64,000 nucleotides of DNA from Niallia circulans. GTDB taxonomy: Bacteria > Bacillota > Bacilli > Bacillales > Cytobacillaceae. Both the position numbers and the translations under genes were made by a program. The notes beneath the pieces were generated by a model. It had not been told where the DNA came from and ran no database searches. It saw only the letters and a program-made list of their open reading frames with translations. The stretch's first letter is position 1, and every line of letters starts with the position of its first letter. The stretch covers positions 2,766,001 to 2,830,000 of the forward strand of contig NZ_RIBP01000004.1 of the NCBI RefSeq assembly GCF_007273535.1, in the 5' to 3' direction. This document shows, piece by piece, positions 17,466-26,224 of this stretch.

Positions 17466-18248
17466 GTGAAAGCGATATTGTTTGATTTAGATGATACACT
17501 CCTTTGGGATAAACGAAGTGTCAAAGAAGCATTTGAAAAAACATGCAAGCTTGCTGAGGACAAATACGGAATTTCTGCATCAAGCTTTGAAGAAGCTGTC
17601 AGAAAGGAAGCACAAACCTTATATCAAGCATATGAAACGTATGCTTTTACACAAATGATCGGGATTAATCCGTTTGAAGGTCTGTGGGGAGAGTTCGCTG
17701 ATCAGCATGAATCGTTCCAAAAAATGAAAGCAATTGTTCCGATATACCGCAAGGATGCTTGGACTAACGGTCTTTTGGCAATGGGAATTGAGGATAAGGC
17801 GTTCGGTGAATATTTAGCAGAGCAATTCCCTGCTTTTCGTAAAGAATCTCCTTTTGTATACGAGGAGACATTTGCACTTCTAGATGAACTGAAAGGGAAG
17901 TACAAGCTGCTTCTCCTTACAAATGGTTCGCCAGGCTTGCAAAATACGAAATTGACAATAACGCCTGAAATTGCTCCATATTTTGACGAAATTGTTATCT
18001 CAGGAGATTTTGGTAAAGGGAAACCAGATCCTGCTATTTTTGAGCATGCGGTTTCCTTGCTTGACTTAAGTGTGGATGACTGTCTAATGGTCGGTGACAA
18101 TCTGATGACAGATATTCTCGGAGCATCAAGAGTGGGGATGAAGTCGGTCTGGATTAACAGAGAAGGAAAAACACCTGAAAATGTGCAGCCGACATATGAA
18201 ATCAACGATTTGCTTGAGCTGCTTCCACTTTTAAAGGAAATTAGCTAA
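17466..18248 (+). CDS. HAD family hydrolase (HAD-IA, YsaA-like)
   Basis: 260 residues from GTG. Motif I is [10 protein letters not shown] (Asp8 and Asp10), motif [10 protein letters not shown] near residue 157, motif III Lys in GKGKPDP, and motif [15 protein letters not shown] with two acidic residues near 210-216. A helical C1 cap lies between motifs I and II. It is a cytoplasmic Mg2+-dependent phosphatase with an unknown phosphomonoester substrate. Length and the [16 protein letters not shown] ending resemble B. subtilis YsaA. The ribosome site (GGGG, eight bases upstream) is modest. A very strong terminator shared with the convergent regulator follows. Confidence 0.88.
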   Translation: MKAILFDLDDTLLWDKRSVKEAFEKTCKLAEDKYGISASSFEEAVRKEAQTLYQAYETYAFTQMIGINPFEGLWGEFADQHESFQKMKAIVPIYRKDAWTNGLLAMGIEDKAFGEYLAEQFPAFRKESPFVYEETFALLDELKGKYKLLLLTNGSPGLQNTKLTITPEIAPYFDEIVISGDFGKGKPDPAIFEHAVSLLDLSVDDCLMVGDNLMTDILGASRVGMKSVWINREGKTPENVQPTYEINDLLELLPLLKEIS

Positions 18249-18256
18249 TTAAGAAT

Positions 18257-18293
18257 AAGAAGCTCAGAGGAAGTTTGCCTCTGAGCTTCTTTT
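18257..18293. terminator. Bidirectional terminator
   Basis: A perfect 14-bp stem: AAGAAGCTCAGAGG (18257-18270) with its complement (18278-18291), flanked by A-rich and T-rich sides between convergent genes. Confidence 0.88.
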
Positions 18294-18297
18294 ATTA

Positions 18298-18741
18298 TTA
18301 TTCCTCATTCTTTGGCATAAGATGCCTGAATGGCACAGGTGATGCAAGCACAACAGAGGTATTGATTGTGCCAAAGGGAATTAACCGATCGACTAGTTGC
18401 CGCATTCCGTCAATTCCTGAAACGGCAGCCTTTATAGTATAGCTGATCGGCCCTGTTACACGGTGACACTCCAAAATATCCTGCTCATGCTTAATGAATT
18501 CCTCAAATGCATGGGGTTCTTCCTTCAATTCACTTATTTGAATAAACAGAAGTGTTTCCCTGCCTAGCTTTGCTGGGGAAACCCTTGCGCTGAATTCAAG
18601 AATAATTCCTCGTTCTTGCAGCCGCAGCAGTCGTTCAGATACACTTGGCCGACTTAAGGAAAGCTGCTTGGAAAGGTCACTCACCGTTATTCTTCCATCC
18701 TCCTGCAGTAATTTTAACAATTGCACATCTACCTTATCCAT
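18298..18741 (-). CDS. Lrp/AsnC family transcriptional regulator (LrpC-like)
   Basis: 147 residues. The N-terminal helix-turn-helix (about 5-50) contains VSDLSKQLSLSRPSVSERLLRLQERGII. The C-terminal RAM ligand-binding domain (about 65-140) has the VTGPISYTIKAAVSG and VDRLIPFGTINTSVVL segments. Such proteins form octamers and sense amino acids. It is divergent from a YitT-like membrane gene with 217 bp between starts, so control of that gene and of itself is the simplest reading. The effector is unknown. Similar in length and architecture to B. subtilis LrpC. Confidence 0.9.
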   Translation of the reverse strand: MDKVDVQLLKLLQEDGRITVSDLSKQLSLSRPSVSERLLRLQERGIILEFSARVSPAKLGRETLLFIQISELKEEPHAFEEFIKHEQDILECHRVTGPISYTIKAAVSGIDGMRQLVDRLIPFGTINTSVVLASPVPFRHLMPKNEE

Positions 18742-18958
18742 TTTTTGCTCCTTTACAAAATGAAATCAAAATCTATAAAATACATTCAGTTTTTAGGTTA
18801 TATTTGTTCATTCTATTCTTTTTGATATGTAAAAATGCTTAAGTTTATTCTATCATTAAATATATACCAAAACCACCAAATTTACCTAAGAAACTCAGCG
18901 ATATGCCATCCTCGCTCATAACCCAACTTTAAATTTTATCATATTAGGAGTGTTTTGT

Positions 18959-19585
18959 TTGAAAAAAATATTAATCATGATTGTCGGCTGTTTTTTCACC
19001 TCAATAGGCCTGTATGTACTAAAAAGTGCAACGCTTGTTACTGGCGGCACGGCCGGTTTAAGCTTAAGCTCGTCGTATTTATTTCCGATTTCATTCGGAG
19101 TGTTGTTTACGATCATTAACATCCCATTTTATATTTTGTCTTATAAAAAGATGGGGAAACAGTTCACGATATCTACAATACTTGCAGTAACAACTGTTAC
19201 CATTCTTTCCTCCCTTATAACGGCGTATTTACCACCGCTTGCTTTTCCTCCCCTTGTGGGATCGATTGTTGGCGGAGTCATTATCGGAGCTGGTATAGTC
19301 GTACTGTTTATGAATGGTTCGTCACTTGGAGGTGCCCAAATCCTGTCGATTATCCTTCAGAAACAGTTTAACTGGAATATGGGAAAAACGAATTTTATTT
19401 TTGATACAATTGTGATTCTTATCGGTATGTATAGTATTGGCGTGCTAAGAGGCTTCTATAGTATTCTGTCAGTACTGATTGTTTCTACAATGCTTAGCCG
19501 TTTTAAAGAACAAATTGCTAAACGAAACACGAAACCAGTGAAAGTAACAAACAAAGAGCCTCTGCTCGAAACAAGCTCGATGTAA
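18959..19585 (+). CDS. YitT/YczE-type membrane protein
   Basis: 208 residues from TTG 18959, with AGGAG at 18946-18950 eight bases upstream; the in-frame GTG at 18950 overlaps that site. Five or six hydrophobic segments run from about residue 2 to 185, with the YitT-like motifs LVTGGTAGLSLSSSYLFPISFGVLF and GAGIVVLFMNGSSLGGAQIL. It lacks the DUF2179 domain of the paralogue at 11818. The tail is basic and cytoplasmic. Function is unknown; the divergent Lrp-type gene suggests amino-acid-responsive expression and possibly a transport role. Confidence 0.85.
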   Translation: MKKILIMIVGCFFTSIGLYVLKSATLVTGGTAGLSLSSSYLFPISFGVLFTIINIPFYILSYKKMGKQFTISTILAVTTVTILSSLITAYLPPLAFPPLVGSIVGGVIIGAGIVVLFMNGSSLGGAQILSIILQKQFNWNMGKTNFIFDTIVILIGMYSIGVLRGFYSILSVLIVSTMLSRFKEQIAKRNTKPVKVTNKEPLLETSSM

Positions 19586-19605
19586 TAAAGGTTTGTTAGA
19601 TATAA

Positions 19606-19662
19606 AAAGTACCCTATAGAGTAGACATTTAAAAGTCTTCTATCTATAGGGTACTTTTTTTT
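19606..19662. terminator. Long hairpin terminator
   Basis: A perfect 15-bp stem (19606-19620 with 19643-19657; arms contain GTACCCTATAG and its complement) surrounds an inner partial stem and is followed by T residues. Confidence 0.85.
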
Positions 19663-19708
19663 GTTGTAAGATGTTGATTTCACTTAGAGCTAATAATTTA
19701 GATTAGCC

Positions 19709-20650
19709 TTAAATATTACTGGTTTTTAAAGTTTGCGTTTCCTTTTCTAAATAATAGATGCCAACCCGAATATTTTGCTTATGGTTTCCAAACTGCTCCC
19801 CGAACAGAGTCAGTCCGCCAACTTTCTCCGAGCCTTCTTCCACTGCAATCTTCAGTGTTAAAAATGGGGATTGATCTAATTGGATGTCATCAATGGTTAC
19901 ACTTGAGAATGGCTCCCCGTCAATTCCTGTATCTATTTTATTAATTCGAATTGTTTTCAAAAGGCCGTATTGACTAAATTTATCATTCCACCAGCTCGGC
20001 GTATAGCGCCCGCGCACGTCAGAAAAGTTTCCAGGTACTGTATATGTACCAAGCTTAACACCATTTAAATAAAAGGTAATATCACTTGGCCACACATTGT
20101 TAGATAAGGGGAATTCAGAAGCTAACTCCATACTGATTTCTATCATTTCCGGTATTTGGTTTGGCCCTAAAAGATTAGGAATTTTATATTCTACAAAGCC
20201 TTCTGACAACCACAAGAGCTGTGTATCAACTCTTTTAGAATCCATAAAGTATTTCGGGTCATCGGGCTTGCCGATTACTTCTGTTTCTGATGCAATTCCG
20301 CAGGTTGGTTTTGCTTGGAAATCTGTATAATGGCCAATTTTTAAATCGGTTAAATGCAGAGCGTATTCTTGAAAGATTTTCTTTGGGAAATGAATTTCAA
20401 TATTATCGATGGCGAGTTCCACTATTTTTTGGAGCCCTGATTTACCAGGAGTTCTTACTGATTTAACTATTCCCGCTTCTTCTAGCTTCTGCACATGGCG
20501 AGTTACAATAGCAGGGCTTATATGTAATTGTTTCGCTAAATCGGAAATATTTGTAGAAGCTTTAGCTAACAGTTCAATGATCTCGATCCGTGTTTCACTA
20601 GCTAGTGCTTGATAAACATAGAAGTAATCCTTAGAAACCTGAATTTGCAT
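19709..20650 (-). CDS. ArsR-type HTH regulator with large C-terminal domain; likely controls the GH2 cluster
   Basis: 313 residues. The N-terminal 75 residues form an ArsR-like winged helix (VYQALASETRIEIIELLAKASTNIS, then HISPAIVTRHVQKLEEAGIV). The remaining 230 residues are beta-rich, with many aromatic and charged positions (SWWNDKFSQYGLLKTIRINK); I do not recognise a named domain, but long ArsR-like regulators of this shape often sit beside sugar genes. No metal-binding cysteine pair is seen, arguing against metal sensing. It faces the sugar ABC operon across 217 bp, in which two related palindrome-like sites occur (20665-20681 and 20817-20834). A carbohydrate effector is inferred. Confidence 0.8.
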   Translation of the reverse strand: MQIQVSKDYFYVYQALASETRIEIIELLAKASTNISDLAKQLHISPAIVTRHVQKLEEAGIVKSVRTPGKSGLQKIVELAIDNIEIHFPKKIFQEYALHLTDLKIGHYTDFQAKPTCGIASETEVIGKPDDPKYFMDSKRVDTQLLWLSEGFVEYKIPNLLGPNQIPEMIEISMELASEFPLSNNVWPSDITFYLNGVKLGTYTVPGNFSDVRGRYTPSWWNDKFSQYGLLKTIRINKIDTGIDGEPFSSVTIDDIQLDQSPFLTLKIAVEEGSEKVGGLTLFGEQFGNHKQNIRVGIYYLEKETQTLKTSNI

Positions 20651-20664
20651 AATGGCTCATCTCC

Positions 20665-20681
20665 TTAACCTAAAGATTAAA
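20665..20681. promoter_or_regulatory. Weak second copy of the presumed regulator site
   Basis: TTAACCTAAAGATTAAA resembles the palindrome at 20817-20834 and lies just upstream of the regulator's start, where autoregulation would occur. The similarity is partial. Confidence 0.3.
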
Positions 20682-20759
20682 TAGTAGCTTGTACTTTGAT
20701 TGTAACATTATACTTGTTTAACCTCAATAGAAAACACTATAATTGTTGATAAAATAACG

Positions 20760-20834
20760 TTGACAACGCTTTCTTTTGTTGTTAAATTAAAAATGTAAAA
20801 CAAACATATCAATATATTTAACTAAATAGTTAAA
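20760..20834 (+). promoter_or_regulatory. Promoter, cre-like site and palindromic operator of the sugar cluster
   Basis: TTGACA (20760-20765) and TAAATT (20783-20788) are 17 bp apart. A CcpA cre-like sequence TGACAACGCTTTCT (20761-20774) overlaps the -35 and matches 12 of 14 consensus positions by my count. At 20817-20834 TTTAACTA and TAGTTAAA form perfect 8-bp arms around AA, downstream of the -10 and before the ribosome site, a typical repressor position. Confidence 0.6.
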
Positions 20835-20867
20835 TGTATGAGTTGAATGAAATGGGGAGGAAATTCG

Positions 20868-22136
20868 ATGGGTACTTCAAAAAAACGGTGGAAGCTTTTG
20901 GGTGTGTTAGGGTTGGCTATTGGACTTATGGCGGGATGTAGTAGTTCAGGTGCAAGTAGTAGCGCTAAAAACGAAATCACCTTTTGGAATCCATTTACAG
21001 GACCTGATGGGAAAAACATGCAAGCAATGGTAGATCAATACAACAAGACAAATCCTGATTACAAAATTAAGAATATCTCTCTCAAAGAAACAGATATGTA
21101 TACGAAAATTCCAACGATTGTGAACTCCAAAAAGAATATACCTGATTTAACAATTGTTCATGCTGAGCGTATTAAGCAGTTTAAAGATAATGATATGTTA
21201 ACGTCTTATAATGATTTGTTAACAGATTACTCAGATATTAAGGCGGAAAATTATGTAGCAGAAGCCTGGAATATTGGGGAGATTGAATCCGAACGATATA
21301 GTATACCGCTAGATATACATACGTTTGGACTTTACTATAATAAAGATTTAGTAGCTAAGTATTTACCAACAGCGTTAGACGATAATATCGTAACGTTCGA
21401 TGAGATAAAGCAAGCAGGCGAAGTTTCGAAAAAAGATAAGATTGCCTCTATTGGAGTCTCTTGGTTAAAACCGAACTTTTTATCACTTTATGCACAAAAT
21501 GGCGGCGTGCTTTCAGAGGATGGAATCCAGCCGACACTTGATAATCAAGCAGCAAAGGATACATTTAATTTGTGGAAGGATTTAGTGAAAACAGGATACA
21601 CAACTAAAGACGGGGAAGATCCAACACAAATGTTCTTAACAGGAAAAGTAGTGTTTTTGCCAGAAGGAATTTGGATGCAAAACCAAGTGAAGCAAAGCAA
21701 GATAAATTGGGGATTAACAAATGCCCCGCAAGTTTCTGATGACTTGTCTAAAGCAGTTAACTGGTCTTCCTCCCATCAATTTGTCATGTTTAAGGATGAA
21801 AAACGGACAGATGAAAAGGCAAAAGCTGTGATGGATTTCTTGAATTGGGTGCGAGACAACTCAATGGAATGGGCTAAGTCTGGACAAAACCCTGCTACGT
21901 TGTCCCTATTAGAAGACGAAGAATACAAAAAAATGCCACAAGCATTTTTCTTATCAACACCAGAGCAGCAAGCAACGTTAAAAATCTTTGATTATAAATA
22001 CAACGGTTACGTTTCAGAAGCGCTTGATACGCAAGCAGGAGATGTAGTTTTTGGAAAGCTGGAAGTAGATAAAGCGCTTACTCAAATGCAAAAAGAAGTT
22101 TCTGCGAAGGTTGAAAAAGATAACTCAAATAAATAA
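20868..22136 (+). CDS. Extracellular carbohydrate-binding lipoprotein of an ABC importer
   Basis: 422 residues. A lipoprotein signal (basic n-region, hydrophobic core, lipobox LMAGC with Cys near residue 24) anchors it outside the membrane. The mature part is a family 1 solute-binding protein (NEITFWNPFTGPDGKNMQAMVDQYN and later FLTGKVVFLPEGIWMQNQV), as for maltose, multiple-sugar or glycerol-3-phosphate uptake. ATG 20868 is chosen because GGGGAGG is eight bases upstream; the ATG at 20847 precedes that site. It is the first gene of the cluster, and a stable hairpin lies between it and the permease genes. No ATPase gene is present, so a shared MsmX-type ATPase is expected. Confidence 0.92.
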   Translation: MGTSKKRWKLLGVLGLAIGLMAGCSSSGASSSAKNEITFWNPFTGPDGKNMQAMVDQYNKTNPDYKIKNISLKETDMYTKIPTIVNSKKNIPDLTIVHAERIKQFKDNDMLTSYNDLLTDYSDIKAENYVAEAWNIGEIESERYSIPLDIHTFGLYYNKDLVAKYLPTALDDNIVTFDEIKQAGEVSKKDKIASIGVSWLKPNFLSLYAQNGGVLSEDGIQPTLDNQAAKDTFNLWKDLVKTGYTTKDGEDPTQMFLTGKVVFLPEGIWMQNQVKQSKINWGLTNAPQVSDDLSKAVNWSSSHQFVMFKDEKRTDEKAKAVMDFLNWVRDNSMEWAKSGQNPATLSLLEDEEYKKMPQAFFLSTPEQQATLKIFDYKYNGYVSEALDTQAGDVVFGKLEVDKALTQMQKEVSAKVEKDNSNK

Positions 22137-22155
22137 TGTAAAGCAATTAGCAGGT

Positions 22156-22196
22156 AAAAAAGCTTACCTCTTGTTTACTCAGAAGGTAAGCTTTTG
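22156..22196 (+). terminator. Intercistronic hairpin between binding protein and permease
   Basis: AAAAGCTTACCT (22158-22169) pairs perfectly with 22184-22195 and is followed by GAAATTTTTATTT. It may be a partial terminator or an mRNA stabiliser that keeps the binding protein in excess over the permeases. Confidence 0.65.
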
Positions 22197-22246
22197 AAAT
22201 TTTTATTTAAAAGTTAATAAATAGAAAAAGAAATGGGAGTGGAGTG

Positions 22247-23170
22247 ATGGAAACTGTTCCTGCTACAAACCAAGTAAAGCAAGTCAAACATAAACGGTCC
22301 AAAAAATATTCGTTTACACCATGGGTTTTCTTAGCACCACATTTGCTGATATTCGCTGTATTTTTCTTAATTCCTGTTTTCTTTGGTATTTATATTTCTT
22401 TTACAGAATGGGATTTAATTAGCTCTCCTACATTTATTGGCCTTGAAAATTATAAAGAAATATTACTGCAATCTGACTCGATTTTTTATGAACAGCTACA
22501 TACAGGCTTGAAGAATACGTTTTTATTCGTGCTGTTTGTTGTACCGTTTTGTATCATTGTGCCATTATGTCTCGCGGCAGCTCTAAATACTAAACCTGTT
22601 TTATGGAAATTCTTTCAATCTCTGTTCTATTTACCATCATTATTTGCGATTTCAGCAGTCGTAATCATTTGGACATTGATGTTCAACGTCACATATGGAC
22701 CAATCAATAATATTTTCAATTTAGAAACGGTCTGGACTGGAACACAGCCTTATGCATGGATAGCGTTAATGATTGTAACGGTTTGGTGGTCTATCGGCGG
22801 AAATATGATTATTTATCAAGCAGCCTTAAATGGGATTCCAAAAGACCTTTATGAAGCAGCAGATATTGACGGGGCATCTCCATTTCAGAAGTTCATTAAG
22901 ATTACGCTGCCAAGTATTAGAGGCCAAATTCTTTATACGGTCGTTATTACCACGATTGCACATTTCAATGTATATGGACAGCCGCTAATGCTTACTGGTG
23001 GGGGACCAACTGATTCGACTAGAGTTCTCTTAATGGATATTCAACAAAATGCCTTTGGCTCTGGACAATCGATCGCAGGGATTTCATCAGCGATGGCCGT
23101 TATTCTTGGTGTGTGCATCATGATTGTTGCATCCTTACAGTTCTTTTTCTTAAGAGAACGAAAAAATTAA
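22247..23170 (+). CDS. Sugar ABC transporter permease, MalF/UgpA type
   Basis: 307 residues with six predicted membrane helices (first at about 25-48). The conserved EAA loop of importer permeases reads YEAADIDGASPFQKFIKITLPSI at roughly 204-226, which contacts the ATPase. The N-terminal basic tail is cytoplasmic. It pairs with the next gene to form the heterodimeric membrane channel for the sugar delivered by the upstream lipoprotein. ATG 22247 is preferred over the adjacent GTG 22244 because GGGAG is seven bases upstream. Confidence 0.92.
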   Translation: METVPATNQVKQVKHKRSKKYSFTPWVFLAPHLLIFAVFFLIPVFFGIYISFTEWDLISSPTFIGLENYKEILLQSDSIFYEQLHTGLKNTFLFVLFVVPFCIIVPLCLAAALNTKPVLWKFFQSLFYLPSLFAISAVVIIWTLMFNVTYGPINNIFNLETVWTGTQPYAWIALMIVTVWWSIGGNMIIYQAALNGIPKDLYEAADIDGASPFQKFIKITLPSIRGQILYTVVITTIAHFNVYGQPLMLTGGGPTDSTRVLLMDIQQNAFGSGQSIAGISSAMAVILGVCIMIVASLQFFFLRERKN

Positions 23171-23185
23171 ATAGGAGGGATTGGA

Positions 23186-24031
23186 ATGAGTGGAAAAAGA
23201 GTTAATCCATTTCCAAAAATCATTGCATTTGTCTTTTTACTCGCAATGTCCGTTATTTGGGTTATTCCGTTAGTATGGGGAATTGTAACTTCTTTTAAAT
23301 CAGAAATAGAACTGCAATCTGTTGGTTTTAAATTTCTGCCAATCGAATGGGTGCTTTCCAATTACACCTCTCTGTTAGTGGATAATGCAAGTACACCGTT
23401 AGTGCGTTGGTTTACGAATTCCTTGTTTATTTCTGTATCGCATACTTTATTAGTTTTACTTGTTGTGACACTTTCTGCCTTTGCATTTAGTAGATTAAGT
23501 TTCAGAGGGAAGAATGGGTTGTTTGCCTTTTTGATGGCGACAATGATGTTTCCTGCAGTTGTTAACTTAATTCCTCTTTATAAGATTATAGACATATTAG
23601 GATGGGTAAATTCACCAATCGCGATGATTGTTCCTGGTGCTGCAGGTGTTTTTAATATCTTCCTAGTAAGACAGTTTATGAATAATATTCCAACAGAGTT
23701 TGATGAAGCAGCAAGGATGGATGGTGCCAATGATTTTCAAATATTGCAAAGGGTGATACTGCCTTTAATTAAACCAGTGCTTTTGGTCGTTTCTTTATTC
23801 TCCTTTACTGGTTCTTGGAATGATTTCCTCTGGCCGTCAATCGTGTTCAATGATGTGGAAAAAATGCCAATAACACCAGGTCTGCAATTGCTGCAAGGGA
23901 TGTATCAAGCTCAGCCTACATTATTGATGGCAGGAGCGCTTGTTGCGATAGTTCCGACATTCATTCTGTATTTATTTGCACAAAAGTATTTCTTGGATTC
24001 TATGTCATTATCAGCTGGAGTGAAAGGTTGA
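23186..24031 (+). CDS. Sugar ABC transporter permease, MalG/UgpE type
   Basis: 281 residues, six membrane helices. The EAA loop reads FDEAARMDGANDFQILQRVILPLIKP near residues 172-198, the usual MalG position about 90 residues from the end. AGGAGGG precedes the ATG, 15 bp after the MalF-type gene. It completes the membrane part of the importer. Its stop overlaps the start of the following small membrane protein by one base, so the downstream genes are translationally linked. Confidence 0.93.
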   Translation: MSGKRVNPFPKIIAFVFLLAMSVIWVIPLVWGIVTSFKSEIELQSVGFKFLPIEWVLSNYTSLLVDNASTPLVRWFTNSLFISVSHTLLVLLVVTLSAFAFSRLSFRGKNGLFAFLMATMMFPAVVNLIPLYKIIDILGWVNSPIAMIVPGAAGVFNIFLVRQFMNNIPTEFDEAARMDGANDFQILQRVILPLIKPVLLVVSLFSFTGSWNDFLWPSIVFNDVEKMPITPGLQLLQGMYQAQPTLLMAGALVAIVPTFILYLFAQKYFLDSMSLSAGVKG

Positions 24032-24468
24032 TGAATAGAAGATTGGAAAGAAACTTAGTGATCATAGCCGGGATTTGGCAAATAATTGATGGCTTATTAA
24101 CGATTTTGGTGTATGGGACTTTGAAAAAAATAGAAGGTGCAAGTCTGATAGAAAACACGAGCTTCGCCTATATGAAAGCGATGGAATCAGTCGTTGGAAG
24201 CATCTATATATTTATCGGAATATTTGGCTCCATTCTAATCGGACTTGGCCTGTTTAACTTGGTTTGTGCGAAAAAATATATAAAAGATGATCATGTCCAT
24301 GTAAAAGTGGCGTTATGGTTATTAGTATGTGGAGTTATGAGTTACTTCATTATGGATATTATCAGTGTAGTCTTATACATGTCAGCGGGCATGATCATGC
24401 TGGCTAAAAATAAGAGTATAAAAAAGCTAATGATGAGAAGTAATCAACAAATTGGAGGTATAAGCTGA
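24031..24468 (+). CDS. Four-helix membrane protein of the sugar cluster, unknown
   Basis: 145 residues. Four hydrophobic segments lie at about 9-30, 50-75, 90-112 and 115-132, with short charged ends. The start ATG overlaps the preceding stop as TGATG, and the GGAGTGAAAGG at 24017-24027 serves as ribosome site. It ends on the base where the first GH2 gene begins. No domain is recognised. Tight coupling on both sides means it belongs to the uptake-hydrolysis unit, perhaps as an accessory subunit of the transporter or an orphan conserved with it. Confidence 0.7.
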   Translation: MNRRLERNLVIIAGIWQIIDGLLTILVYGTLKKIEGASLIENTSFAYMKAMESVVGSIYIFIGIFGSILIGLGLFNLVCAKKYIKDDHVHVKVALWLLVCGVMSYFIMDIISVVLYMSAGMIMLAKNKSIKKLMMRSNQQIGGIS

Positions 24469-26216
24469 TGAAAGAATTGCATCCTAACCCGCAATTGAGA
24501 CGAGAAAAATGGTATTCCTTAGATGGAAAATGGGATTTTGCGATTGATGATGAAAATAAAGGTGAAAAACATAACTGGTACGAACAGTTTCCAAAGGGAA
24601 CGGTGATAGAAGTTCCTTTCACCTATGAAACGAAGGCAAGCGGCATTCATCAGCAAGAGCATCATGAAATAGTATGGTATGAACGAACCCTGAATATCGA
24701 TAATCTAGAGAAACATCCTATTGTTCATTTTGAGGGAATCGATTATGAGGCGTTTATATATGTTAATGGGCAGCTTGCGGCACAGCATCAAGGTGGTTAT
24801 CATGCCTTTTCAGTTGATTTAAAGGATAAAGTTCATATTGGCGAAAATAAATTGACGGTGAAGGTGTTAGATTCAAAAGATTGCTCACAGCCAAGAGGGA
24901 AGCAAAGATGGCAAGATGAGAACTTTGGGTGCTGGTATGTGCAAACAACAGGGATCTGGAAATCAGTTTGGCTTGAATATGTTTCTCCTGTATATGTAGA
25001 ACATGCAAAAATTACGCCTTTATTTGATGAACAAGAAATTCTAATAGAATTAGATGCAAACAACATTCCAATTGGGGCAGATGAATATAGAGCAGAAGCG
25101 AAGATTCTTTTTGATGGAAAGCTCATCAATTCCTTAACAGCAACCATTATAGATGGTTCTGCAGCACTGCAAGGAAGTGTGCTTGAAAGAAAGGACCCGT
25201 GGACAATGAAGGGTTGGAGTCCGGAAAACCCACATTTGTATGATCTTCAGCTTAATTTATATAAAGGGAACGAATTACTTGATACCGTATATTCCTATTT
25301 TGGAATGAGAAAGATTTCAATCGAAGGAAATAAGATCCTGCTTAATAATAGAGAGTTGTATCAACGCCTTATCTTAGATCAAGGCTATTGGCAGGATTCC
25401 GATTTGACGCCGCCAAGCATAGAAGCTTTAGAGGTAGATATTCAAAAAGTGCTAGAGCTTGGATATAACGGGGTCAGGAAGCATCAAAAAGTAGAGGATG
25501 CTCGCTTTTTGTATTTGGCAGATAAATACGGGCTGCTTGTATGGGTAGAGGTTGGCTCAACCTATGCATTTAATGATCGGGCAGTGAAGAATTTTTCACA
25601 AGAATGGATGGAAATTGTGAAGCAAAGCTATAATCATCCAAGTGTTATTACGTGGGTTCCTTTTAATGAATCTTGGGGAGTTCACGACATTCATGTGAAT
25701 AAGAAGCAACAAGCGTTTACGGAAAGCATTTATTATATGACGAAAACATATGATCAAATGCGCCCTGTCATAACAAATGACGGCTGGGAGCATACCATTT
25801 CCGATGTCATTACACTGCATGATTATGAAGAATTCGGCAAAGTGCTGGCTAAACGCTACGAAAACAAGGATGATCTGTTGTCAAATAAAATGCAGTTTAA
25901 TAAAGACTTCTATCCATTTGCTGAAAACTATCGCTATGAAGGACAGCCGATCATTATTTCGGAATTCGGCGGAATTGCTTTCCAAACGGAAGAAGGCTGG
26001 GGTTATGGTAATCAAGTGCCGGATGAGGAAGCGTTCTTCAAACGATTTGAAGAGATTCATTATGCCGTACAAGATTTAGACTATGTGGTGGGCTATTGTT
26101 ATACACAGCTTACAGATGTCCAGCAGGAACTTAACGGACTGCTTACTATTGATCGCAAGCCGAAGGTATCTGTTAACAGAGTAAGAGAAGTAAATACAAG
26201 AAGAGTGAAACCATAG
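24468..26216 (+). CDS. Glycoside hydrolase family 2 protein, first of a tandem pair
   Basis: 582 residues without a signal peptide, so it acts in the cytoplasm on imported oligosaccharides. The jelly-roll sugar-binding domain (about 1-165) is followed by an immunoglobulin-like domain and a TIM barrel (about 280-575). The acid/base Glu401 lies in WVPFNESWG and the nucleophile Glu499 in IISEFGG, both intact. It is short for a beta-galactosidase and nearer to beta-glucuronidase or the compact GH2 enzymes of sugar-utilisation loci. Substrate specificity cannot be read from sequence. The neighbouring GH2 is a diverged paralogue, eight bases downstream. Confidence 0.9.
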   Translation: MKELHPNPQLRREKWYSLDGKWDFAIDDENKGEKHNWYEQFPKGTVIEVPFTYETKASGIHQQEHHEIVWYERTLNIDNLEKHPIVHFEGIDYEAFIYVNGQLAAQHQGGYHAFSVDLKDKVHIGENKLTVKVLDSKDCSQPRGKQRWQDENFGCWYVQTTGIWKSVWLEYVSPVYVEHAKITPLFDEQEILIELDANNIPIGADEYRAEAKILFDGKLINSLTATIIDGSAALQGSVLERKDPWTMKGWSPENPHLYDLQLNLYKGNELLDTVYSYFGMRKISIEGNKILLNNRELYQRLILDQGYWQDSDLTPPSIEALEVDIQKVLELGYNGVRKHQKVEDARFLYLADKYGLLVWVEVGSTYAFNDRAVKNFSQEWMEIVKQSYNHPSVITWVPFNESWGVHDIHVNKKQQAFTESIYYMTKTYDQMRPVITNDGWEHTISDVITLHDYEEFGKVLAKRYENKDDLLSNKMQFNKDFYPFAENYRYEGQPIIISEFGGIAFQTEEGWGYGNQVPDEEAFFKRFEEIHYAVQDLDYVVGYCYTQLTDVQQELNGLLTIDRKPKVSVNRVREVNTRRVKP

Positions 26217-26224
26217 GAGGGAAT

